Origin: Reticulitermes lucifugus | Taxonomy: Eukaryota > Arthropoda > Insecta > Blattodea > Rhinotermitidae | NCBI GenBank assembly: GCA_026260175.1 | Contig: JAKCWW010008223.1 | Location: 1 to 21,196 of the forward strand | Direction: 5' to 3' | Length of the DNA: 21,196 bases | In this document: positions 10,195 to 18,475 of the stretch, piece after piece | Layout: each line of letters begins with the position of its first letter | How positions within the stretch are numbered: position 1 is the stretch's first letter | Translations under genes and position numbers: made by a program | The notes under the pieces: generated by a model | What the model was told of the DNA's origin: nothing | Seen by the model: only the letters and a program-made list of their open reading frames with translations | The model's database searches: none

Positions 10195-10624
10195 ATATTT
10201 TGCCTAAAATGAATTACAATTGCATGTGTAACTGATATGTTGATAGACTGAGATCTCAGTCCATATATTACATCACCATAAAACACAACGGGATGTCTAA
10301 CATTAAAATTAAAATCACTGTGCCTGTGTTTAGAAAAAACAGACTATCTTTCTCCATCACTCCAGCTCTTTGTAGTTGTCTCAATTATTTAGTTTCAAAA
10401 CATGCTTTTCTTCACGTTCTGTAACTGTTCTGTCGGTGTTCAACGCAGTTTACTATACGCTATATGAAGAAACAGTAGGTGTGTACTGAAGTTAGGCTGC
10501 GATATAAACAAAAGCTGCAGCATTATGGGACATTTCAATGGCTAGTCCAGTGCATGTACACTACGTTGGCTAGACTACTGCACGTCAAAACCGAGTCAAT
10601 GCGTCTGTAATATCTTATTTACTC

Positions 10625-10891
10625 TTTTTACATGTCCCCCCCCAGTGGCGCAACAGCCCCTAGTAGGCTAAGGCCTCCTCATTATCGACGCTTCACGATC
10701 ACACACAGCTGTACACACCACACTCGGTATGACTCCTCTGGACGAGTGATCAGCTCGACGCAGATACACACACAGCACTCTCAAGAGACAAACATGCCCC
10801 CGGGGGGATTCAAACTCACAATCCCAGCAAGCGAGCGGACACAGACCCACGCCTTAGACCGCGCGGCGACGGGCGTCGCGTTTTTACATGT
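10625..10891 (-). mobile_element. tRNA-derived SINE with exact 11-bp target-site duplication
   Basis: TTTTTACATGT occurs at 10625-10635 and 10881-10891 and brackets a 245-bp unit (10636-10880). Read on the minus strand, the 5' end carries a tRNA-Leu/Ser-like head: A-box region GCCGCGCGGTCTAAGGCG near 10865-10848 and B box GAGTTTGAATCCC near 10815-10803. A unique body follows, ending in GAGGCCTTAGCCTACTAGGG and a run of G against the duplication. The perfect duplication implies a fairly recent insertion into the SLC6 intron, in the same orientation as the gene. A 109-codon plus-strand frame that crosses it is spurious. Confidence 0.85.
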
Positions 10892-11187
10892 AGCACACTG
10901 GTTTTTCTTTACTGTTGATACATTTAATGAATACCAGAAAATAAATAACACACATTATTAAAAGGAATCTTAAAAATGAATCTCTCAAAATACAGGTATT
11001 GACATAGACTGTGTAAATAACTCTACAGTATTTGCTTGTTTCTAAAAGGAGAATTGAAGCTGCTGAAAATGTGTTTCTGAGCCTAACAGCAAAGCCACGT
11101 GTTGAGAAAAAAAGAGTGATGAAGTTAGACTGTAGTCAATAGCATTTCGGAATACAGAATATTTATTTATTTATTCTTGATTACGTT

Positions 11188-11277
11188 CCTCTGGATGTGA
11201 TCCTGTGTACTTTGATAGAAGTTTCTTCGAAACGTTAGTGCCTCTCTACCAAACTACATTTCGTCACATCTCAGAGG
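11188..11277. repeat. Hairpin-forming repeat with GAAACGTT motif
   Basis: CCTCTGGATGTGA (11188-11200) is nearly the reverse complement of TCACATCTCAGAGG (11264-11277), leaving about 63 nt between. Inside is GATAGAAGTTTCTTCGAAACGTT, where GAAG/CTTC forms a small stem directly before GAAACGTT. It recalls the other GAAAC-containing foldbacks but lacks a clean CTGANGA core. It could be a further relic of the same class or an unrelated hairpin. Confidence 0.35.
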
Positions 11278-12469
11278 ACCATAACCTTCATACCGCCGTA
11301 AGAGCGCATATGTTTATCTTTTATTTAATGCCACTGTAACTCAAGGATATATAGCACCGAATGTTAGGCTAAATATTAATGATTGAATTGGAAATGGTGG
11401 TGAAATAAGAGATCTTGCCATATTTGAGGTAAAATTCTGGAATTTTTCTGTAGATCCTAAGGAAATGTACGTGAAACCTGCCAAGTATAGCCGGTCTCCG
11501 GGTGTACATGTACAAGCAAAGCTGGTGTGGTCTGTACTGTCTGCAATTTTCGGTCAAAAATATTCAGCTTTAAATTTTTCTAATAATGGTACATTTAAAT
11601 GGCGTGTCTGACATATTGTCCATCGTTTGAGGCTGATCTCTATCCTTGTGCACCACCAGAATAAGTCCTTCATCTCCCCGTTCCACCTGAAGACAGAAAC
11701 AGATCCAGTGTCCGAAAAATGTTGTGGGGTTCCTAGTCTGCCAATTTCCAAAATGCCAGTCACGTAAATTACAATATTATAGAACCCTTAGAGAATTCAT
11801 TCATGTTCTTATCCTCGAGAGAGAAGATTATATTCCGTCACGTACGAGTACTTCAGGTTATTTGTCAGTAAATGTCATGTTTAGTAATAAGAATATGACA
11901 TAAATCCGCAGTTACATTACACATTGAACTCATCCCTCAGTTCCTATGGAGACGTTGATCGATGAAGCAAATATATACACAAAACAGGAGCTTGGAAAAC
12001 AGCCTGAAGCTACATGAGTGGAAGATGAAGGCATGATGTTGACATCAAAAAGAAGCTTCCTTAACACCGGATAAATCGATCAGAAGCGCGTTGCACCTTA
12101 TAATAGTAGTGAAACAAGCAGTTTGTTTACTTAACCCTTTAAAGTACGAGTAAATATGGTGCAGATGGTAAATGTAAGAGTATGTACAGCCTGCTTTAAA
12201 ATTTAAGACCCTGCATTTTGAACACAAAGTACTTTTATTTATGCATTTCGTATGATTCTTATAATAAACAAGGATTAACCTTTTGGTCCTTATAGTGAAG
12301 ACGCAGTGTAAGAGCTGTATTTATGTACAGTATATTCCGTAAAGTTCAGGCGTCAGAAGACAGTAAGTTTCAGCAAGCACTTGAAAAAAATCACAAAATT
12401 TATTTTACAAATTGTATAGAAAACACAATTTCTGTAGGACACAGTTTCTCTCCTAGAAATAAAAGTCGA

Positions 12470-12630
12470 ACGTGTACACTTCAGCCTCGTAATCGTAAAG
12501 GCCCGAGTTCACATCTTGGTACTGATACCGGCTATCCAGATCGAAGTTCGTGAATTTTCTCACTCCCTCCAAGTGAATTCGGGGATTATATGTATATCTC
12601 TATTAAACCACGACCGCTTCCTTTAATTCA
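12470..12630 (+). mobile_element. Decayed tRNA-derived SINE
   Basis: A B-box-like GAGTTCACATCTTGG (12505-12519) follows GCCTCGTAATCGTAAAGG, which resembles the 3' half of a tRNA. It is followed by GATACCGGCTATCCAGATCG and CCTCCAAGTGAATTCGGGGA, then ends in ACCACGACCGCTTCCTTT (about 12607-12624). I recognise this body and tail order (tRNA half, 'ccaag-gaattccgggga', 'accacgaccgcttcc') from insect SINEs. The A box is not clear and no flanking duplication was found, so the 5' limit is uncertain. Confidence 0.5.
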
Positions 12631-12694
12631 TCTTGCCATTTAACAGTATATAGTCTGACGTATCGACAGCAGCCTTTATAAGCCACAAACGAGC

Positions 12695-12900
12695 AAAATA
12701 CAGATGGTAAAGTTGAAAAGTTAAAATTGTCCGTGAACTTATTGAAGCGCCACGCTATGAAGGCATATGGCGGGAGTGGAGATTTAGTGCCACGCATTTT
12801 TAACCTCGGCTCAAGAGGGACGTGAATAGTTAGCTTCATTCCCGGCCGCTTTAACCTCCGTACCCACTGAAGAGTAGGTCTAGGTGCTTTGGAGAAGACA
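12695..12900 (-). repeat. Dispersed-repeat fragment (minus strand), class unknown
   Basis: Translation of the minus strand in two alternating frames gives SSVGTEVKAAGNEANYSRPS, AEVKNAW and, in the next frame, PPYAFIAWR plus a DNFNF end. I recognise this as a recurrent insect repeat whose copies read like GREADHSPP...AEVKN...PYAFMAW...RDNFTF in predicted proteins. Stops and shifts show that it is not a gene. The 78-codon minus-strand frame (12603-12839) is just the longest open part. Whether the family is a LINE 3' region or a SINE body I cannot say. Confidence 0.45.
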
Positions 12901-13137
12901 GAAATCTGAATCCGGTGCTTGTAATTGCATCATGATTCCTCTGTCATCCAGCCCGTGTCCTAGTCGCTGTAATGACCGAGCTATACATTATATAGGTGAC
13001 AGGAGGTAATTCGATATAACTTAGCTTTAATCTGCCGAAAATAAATTGCGTTATATCAGCGGAAGTCCTCGGCACAGGATGGGAGTGGATTCTACTAAGT
13101 CCTCTGGAAGTGAACCACAACTTTCAGTGCGCTGAAT

Positions 13138-13176
13138 GTAGGGGCTGGTGGGGGGTGGGGGGGATGTTAGAGGGTG
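13138..13176 (+). other. G-rich run, possible G-quadruplex
   Basis: GGGG, CTGGT, GGGGGG, T, GGGGGGG and then GAGGG within 35 bp satisfy the simple four-run G-quadruplex rule on the plus strand. In the minus-strand transcript of the SLC6 gene this becomes a C-rich tract, so any quadruplex would form in the non-template DNA strand of a plus-sense read, or in DNA only. Confidence 0.45.
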
Positions 13177-13879
13177 TCTCTCTGTTCTTGCCTTTCCCTA
13201 TAGGCTAGGTCAAGGCCTGCAAATTTGAACTACATTCATGTCTGTTCAATTGTAGTAAAAAACCATACTTGAATTAAGACTTAAGAGTTACAAGTGTGCA
13301 GTTCACGTAGATGTTCAAATGTAAGGTTCATACCTCTAAAATACAAAGAACTTTATCTGTTAAAGACTCCAACCAGTTAATTCTGACTAGGCAAATAATC
13401 GTTGTTTATTGATAGAATTATACGAAACATGCAAATACATTTTGTGAATAAATGCAGAGATCATTAATGTTAAAGTAGGTGTTATGTACATTGACAGCTG
13501 TGTTTCAAAGCGTTGAAGAGAAGGGGGGTAGATGAGCCGGGGAATCTCTCTTCGTTACAGCGTTCTGTAGTTATGTAAATTGTGAAAGCACTCAAGGTGA
13601 TTACTTTAAGTGTATGTAGAAATATAGTGTAGAATTTGATAGAAGACTGCAGAACGTTACGCAATACCCGGCAGCTACTTATATATAATTTATAAGAACT
13701 TCACTTAGCAGAGGTATTCCTGAGAGATGACGACCTCTCAGATGGTCTAGAAATTCATCGCATTTAATGGGCTCTGAATTTTTATTACCGTCTTTACAAG
13801 AGGCTGCCGCTAGTCATTTTCCTAAGCCGGAAAAATCCAGTCTTTGCGTGATTTCAGGCTTCCGCCACGATGTAGATGA

Positions 13880-14085
13880 GATCTGCGCTCTTCTGGGACA
13901 TTACGCAGCATAGAGTGGTAATTCCGTACCGACGTTTCGGGACCACATATTGGTCCCATCTTAAAGGGCAAACACTCCAAATCTTGGACTTCTTGACCCT
14001 TGAAGATGGGGCCGATAGGTTGTCCCGAAACGTCGGTACAGAATTACCACTCTACGCTGCGTAATATTCCAGAAGAGCTCAGATC
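13880..14085. mobile_element. Foldback repeat with GAAACGTCGGTAC inner ends
   Basis: The left arm (13880 to about 13974) and right arm (about 13996-14085) are inverted copies running from GATCTGCGCTCTTCT at the left edge to AGAAGAGCTCAGATC at the right edge. Both read, toward the outside, GATGGG, a palindromic stem, then GGTCCCGAAAC (left) or TTGTCCCGAAAC (right) and GTCGGTAC, GGTAATTC on the other strand. Both frames of the right arm give peptides (TLEDGADRLSRNVGTE; MGPIGCPETSVQNYHS) that recur as mispredicted proteins in cockroach and termite genomes, so the unit is a high-copy repeat. The core reads TTGAAGA instead of CTGAAGA; the layout (core, extra T, stem, GAAAC, 4 nt, GTA) matches the 4619 motif. 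No flanking duplication was evident. Confidence 0.7.
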
Positions 14086-14772
14086 GGGCCCAATCTACAG
14101 TCCCGCACCTGTATATCTGGTATCCTCTCTCCTTCAGTCTGCTCGTAGGCCTAATATATACATTTCTTACTTAAAGTTTTCTTGCTTAAAATTTTGTATA
14201 TTTTGTACACCTCTTGCTTCTGTCCTATGCGTGCTCTACTTCCCACATTAATTATCCTTCTCGATTTAATCACCCTATTCAACTAAACCATTTTGCTTCT
14301 ACCTTTAAGATGCAGGCAGTGCACTCCTACGAAACATTCTTTTCCACAAAATTTCGTAGCGTCACATACTAGAAGATTGTAATCTACGAGTAACTGAAGG
14401 GCTCCTTACTGACAGTTGTAATTGTTAGATGCACAGATTTGTGAACATTTTATGTTACTGAAGGGAAACACACTTGACTTTTTTCATCTATCCTTCTTTG
14501 CTAATATTGCCCGTGCCTGCCTAGAACTGCTGGCCTAGGATAGAGATTAATTCCATCCAGTGGACCAGATAATGTAGGGTTTAGAATTATGTGATGAAGG
14601 AAGCAGAAAACGTTGCGTGTTTTTTCAATAAAAACGAGAGGATGGAAAGAGTCAAATGTATATTTCCTCCAGTGTAACTGTTTTATACCTCCTACTTGGG
14701 GGTCTTATAAAGTCTAAGGTGCGCAGAAAATTTGTCCTAAGAACAAATTGCTTTTCGAAAATGGGTACTTAC

Positions 14773-14880
14773 ATCCCAGATATCCAAGTAAGGCCTCATC
14801 CGTGTATTCTCAGTCGTACTCTGCTCATCATCGTCTTCAAGAACCCGGTCAATATCAACTGCTGTATTTTCCATTGTCAT
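14773..14880 (-). CDS. SLC6 family transporter, start-codon exon
   Basis: On the minus strand ATG at 14880-14878 opens 36 codons, starting MTMENTAVDIDRVLEDDDEQ and ending RPYLDIWD, directly followed by the donor GTAAGTACC (14772 onward). An in-frame TGA lies 33 nt upstream (14913-14911), so this ATG is the first possible start in frame; ACAAAG before it is a good initiation context. The exon ends in phase 0, exactly as needed to join the phase-0 exon at 7607. The fused N-terminus is about 70 residues of acidic, Ser/Thr-rich cytoplasmic sequence before TM1, a normal length for the family. A second ATG two codons later is the alternative start. There is no conserved domain here, so the assignment rests on splice phase, donor and orientation. 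Any 5' UTR exon border upstream was not resolved. Confidence 0.7.
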
Positions 14881-16439
14881 CTTTGTGTGATACGAAAACT
14901 TATCACTGGCTCATTCACAACCGTTTCATATCCATATATTCAGTTGTTGTGCAGTTGTAGTGCAATTATTTGTAGCATTCCGAGTCCTAATGTCCGATCT
15001 AACTCGTTATGTAGGAAAATAAAATTACTGTACGATCCTTATTAGTGAAAGATTAGAGTCATATTATTCACGATATTCGCACTTTATGAACCAATCACTT
15101 GACACTAAATGTTCGGATGTAGAGAAAAACTATTCTAGGAAATTAAAATATGTATCCTGTACTAAATGCAGTAACATTTAATTATATTTTTATCATTTGT
15201 TTACAACATCCTTTCGGTTCGTGCAAAACTAATTTCTTCATCCTTAATTTCACATTGTATACGACTAAAAAATTATACTTCTTCTGTATATGGAAGAACG
15301 AGTTTTTCCCAATCCACTCGCTTAACTAAGAAATGTTAGCGGATAAATTAAGATCAGTCTATTTTGGATCGGATACTAATATTATTTACAGTTCTTTCGA
15401 AAAATATATGCCTATAATTACGTAACTTTAACACACATCACGTGTTTTAAGCTCATTCTTGCTTATACGTATATTTCTTCTTTATGAAATATAGATATTT
15501 GTATAATTCCACATCTGAAGACTTAAACCACGATATGTCAACTTCTGTTTCAAGGCGACTAGAAGACAAGAGGTTTGAAAATTTTAGGTAAAGGGGATCA
15601 CAGCTACAGTTTCCTTTTATAGTCTCATCAGTTTCGTACAGTGTTGGCTGCGGGTGAGATTACCGGTTTCTTGAAATAACAAGCGTTTTGGGAAAGAGAG
15701 GAAACGTAAATCAATACACGACAATCGTTAAACTATTTCCAGTAGCATCACGACGGAAAGAAGATTTTTACGTAACAATTTTACGGTTGCTTCAGTTTAA
15801 CACGAGAATAACACAGAAAAAAATTTGAAATACCAACGACAGCACCAGAAATTATATGCCTTACGTTTAATATATATTCAAACAAAGTTATTACATATAT
15901 ATTCACTGTGTCATAAAGTTGAGCTTTATTTAATTTTTTGTATTTCAGTTGGACAAATTATTTTTTGTTAGTAACAGAAGAACAAACGTGAAGAAGTGTG
16001 TTTTCTCGTTGCACATAATTTTCCTTCAGCGGGCCGACTTGTTCTAGTTACATGTGATGACCGGCTTGATGACACAACGAAAACCCGTTTGCTTTCAGCT
16101 CCAGCGGTGGTTGGTGTGCAACTGTAGCTGGTTACCCTGCGCGCGCTCAATTTCAGTTTCTGAACATGCCCCGTTCTGCTTTAGTACAGCCCTGCCATTT
16201 CTTTGCTAGTTACCTTGCCATTTTCAGATCAATAATGCCTAAGCTGTAATATTATCTGTCTACCTCGGTCGCTACAAAGGGACGAATGAGAACAGACCCT
16301 CTTGGTCACTCGTTAAGGTTTGACACAAAATGTGCTCATATAGATACTTCCAATCTGGAGTACACATTAAGATTACAGTCTTCTGAAATGTCGCTAAAAT
16401 GTGGAAGAAAGCAGCAAATTCGTCTGAAGTGTGGGTGCC
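14881..16439. other. 5' flank / 5' UTR region of the SLC6 gene, otherwise nothing identified
   Basis: At least the first tens of bases above 14880 should be transcribed leader. Possible acceptor-like sites (TTTTCCTACATAACGAG near 15010) are weak, so I do not call an upstream exon. A GC-richer patch at about 16020-16150 (with GCGCGCG near 16140) stands out from the AT-rich surroundings and is the only promoter-like candidate. No TATA or initiator can be assigned. Confidence 0.35.
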
Positions 16440-16690
16440 TATCACGAACGTACACGGCGTCACCTCTCACACAATCACGCTCGTCACCTTTACCAGTTCA
16501 AATCTCACAGCAGTATATTTGCTTTCACCGAAGGTCGCGACTGACTGGCAAGCCCTCGTGCGTAGGATTCTGGAAGTCTTGGTTTAAATCTAAACCCGAA
16601 AGTCGGCTCTCTTAAGGCCTTCTGTCGTATTCAGTCCTACTAGACCATTATAGGCCACGACCGCTTCCATTCACATCTTTTCTAAGTCAT
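16440..16690 (+). mobile_element. Decayed SINE sharing its 3' tail with the 12.5-kb copy
   Basis: A B-box-like CCAGTTCAAATCTC (about 16493-16506) is followed by about 150 bp of diverged body and then GGCCACGACCGCTTCCATTC (16653-16672). The 14-mer CCACGACCGCTTCC is identical to 12608-12621 in the other SINE relic. The A box and the flanking duplication are not visible. The overlapping plus-strand frames of 62 and 109 codons are chance openings in this repeat. Confidence 0.4.
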
Positions 16691-17754
16691 TATTCACCAT
16701 TAATACTAATAATCTCATTGAGGTGATTATGAAAATTATTACTTTCTGGGATGAGACGCCACGTTATTTGTAAGAGAAGAACAAACTCTTCGCAGGAAAG
16801 TGCTGTTGAGCTTCAGAGCAGAGGAGTGAAGATGGACGCAGTACCTCTCTTCGAAAAGTCAGTAAATTTCTACACAAAAAACGCAGCATTATATCCCAGT
16901 ATAGATCTTTCGTCGTAATGTAAACGAGTGTCTTAAAGTAAATAAGGAATACTCATTGTTGAGAGGCCTCAAGTTTAATTTCTTCTAATGGGTGTGAAGG
17001 GAACACTGTTTTTATGATACATACTGGGCACGATCTCCTTGTCCGATTTTAGCGTTGATTTTATCAATATGGGAGGCAATTAAAATTGTATCAGATATGA
17101 CTCTTGTCTTTTTTATACTACAGCCCAGCTCAGACCTGAGCCCCCCCCCCCAATATTATATATCCTGTTTCATTATATATGAACGTACTGCACGTCAGGA
17201 CAAAGCACTACTTCGCAGTCGGCCAGGAGGTTGGTTATGCTGAGTGCAGTAATCCGTGGTTTTACTCTGTCTCACCGGGAAACCGTGTATTACCTTGAAA
17301 TAGATCAAAACTCCTTCTTTCTGCGTACTTCCTCAATTCGTTTTTCAATGTCTTCCGTCATTCAGTGCTACATGAATTAATATAAGGTAATGGAAACGTC
17401 GTTAAATAAGACAAAAGAAGTGATATTTGTGACTGTCACAGTGGTAGTTATTAAAGTTATGGTCTTACAGGATGTGACACAGTGTAGTTTGTTAAGCGAG
17501 TATCATCTTTTTTGAGGAAGTTACGTAGAGTAAGGTGGAAAGAAGACAATTTTTTTACACACTCTGTAGAATACAATTTATTCTCTTACGCTACGAATGT
17601 GTTGTTTGTCACACGAAGAGCTCAAGAGAAATATGGAAAACGCTTAAAACATAAAAAAATTGATCAGTTGCAATTTTCATTTCGGAGATCTAATATTTAT
17701 TATTTTTCATGTCAGTGATGTGTCTTTAAATCGATGTTCGATATAATTCTTTGT
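16691..17754. other. AT-rich noncoding DNA, nothing identified
   Basis: It contains a 10-C tract near 17142-17151 and frames of 62-68 codons without recognisable domains. No repeat or RNA gene was recognised. Confidence 0.4.
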
Positions 17755-17865
17755 ACTAAATGGAATTAGTCCAGCTAAGGATAAGGACAGGTGGTGGGCT
17801 CTTTTGAATGCGGTAATGAAGCTTAGGGTTCCATAAAATACGGGGAATTTCTTAGCTACCTTCTC
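17755..17865 (-). repeat. Dispersed-repeat fragment with 'KKFPVFYGT' reading
   Basis: The minus strand translates to [18 protein letters not shown] and then [11 protein letters not shown]. This closely follows a recurrent peptide (KKFPAFYGTRRFITVFTRARHWSLS) that appears in many mispredicted arthropod proteins and marks a high-copy repeat. The surrounding 77-codon frame (17707-17940) is not otherwise gene-like. Element class unknown. Confidence 0.5.
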
Positions 17866-17983
17866 AAGAGCGACGCTGTTGCGTGGAGTTATGGAGTAGC
17901 GGTGGGGATGCTTCTTAGCTTGTCTTAGTTGTCGTAACACGTTACATATGACGCACAGGTCTTCGGTGTCTTATACACATTAT

Positions 17984-18100
17984 ATATGTATGTATGTACG
18001 CATGTATGTATGTATGTATGTACGTATGTATGTATGTATGTATGTACGTATGTATGTATGTAGGTAAGTTAGTGTGCATTTATGTATGTGTATGTATGTA
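17984..18100 (+). repeat. Tetranucleotide (TATG)n array, left part
   Basis: Nearly pure TATG units. In the regular part, TACG replaces TATG at 17997, 18021 and 18045, spaced exactly 24 bp, so six-unit blocks have been duplicated as a higher-order repeat. The array degenerates after 18060 and stops at the LINE tail. Confidence 0.9.
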
Positions 18101-18475
18101 TTTTTTATTTATTTATTTATTTATTTATTACAGCATGCCCCATTACACTAGTAATATTACATGCTATTGACTTTCCGATTTACATAAATGTTGCACATAA
18201 TACATCAATATTTTACAAATTATACTATAGGTGATGGCTTACAATACTGGAGAAAAATGTGATTAATACTTGGGTTATTATTATCCTATATGTTCGAAAT
18301 CTATACTATTTACAAATTTACAAAATTATTTTAAATATTTACATATAAACTCCTGTTTTTATGGTGGCCAAATTCCTCCTTTTTTTATGATGCTTGTTCT
18401 TAAAGCGTTACGCTGCTGATCTAGTTTCGTAAAATGCTTCAGTAAATGTTCCACTGTTTGATCGCCCTGGTTAAG
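18101..18475 (-). mobile_element. 5'-truncated 3' end of a non-LTR retrotransposon inside the tetranucleotide array
   Basis: The minus strand starts in LNQGDQTVEHLLKHFTKLDQ, continues RTSIIKKGGIWPP and ends at a stop (18361-18359). This is the C-terminal CCHC/HC-like tail of LINE ORF2 proteins (pattern CxxGxQTVxHxLxxCxKL). Here the first Cys falls at the truncation point and the second is replaced by Phe. About 230 bp of 3' UTR follows and ends in (AAAT)n/(TAAA)n against the array at 18101-18130. TATG array flanks both ends, so any target-site duplication is masked. It is unrelated in visible sequence to the LINE at the left edge. Confidence 0.75.

Larger units (their letters stand above)
7608..14772 (-). 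other. Large (7,165-bp) first coding intron of the SLC6 gene
   Basis: It is bounded by GTAAGT at 14772-14767 and TTTCATTTCAG ending at 7608, which joins two phase-0 exon ends. It has filled with old and young insertions: two foldbacks, opposed transposase relics, two or three SINE-type copies and an unclassified repeat, each listed separately. Stretches with nothing recognised are 7608-7980, 8100-8470, 8535-9395, 10200-10620, 10895-11185, 11280-12465, 12905-13135, 13180-13875 and 14090-14770. In 8529-8948 (minus), 11369-11763 (minus) and 14100-14250 (plus) there are open frames, but I see no domain in them. Confidence 0.75.

Noticed and set aside
10632..10961. 109-codon plus-strand frame and 60-codon minus-strand frame
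   Set aside because: Both fall inside or across a SINE bounded by an exact target-site duplication.
11369..11763. Adjacent minus-strand frames of 62 and 69 codons
   Set aside because: No recognisable family and no continuity between them; possibly an old repeat, but I cannot name it.
13876..14251. Two overlapping plus-strand frames of 62 and 83 codons
   Set aside because: They are readings of a high-copy foldback repeat in two frames, not a protein-coding gene.
14656..15045. 129-codon plus-strand frame
   Set aside because: It is antisense to the SLC6 start exon; the minus-strand reading has a start codon, donor site and matching phase.
16020..16150. GC-richer patch considered as the SLC6 promoter or first noncoding exon
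   Set aside because: No TATA, initiator or convincing donor site; composition alone is not enough.
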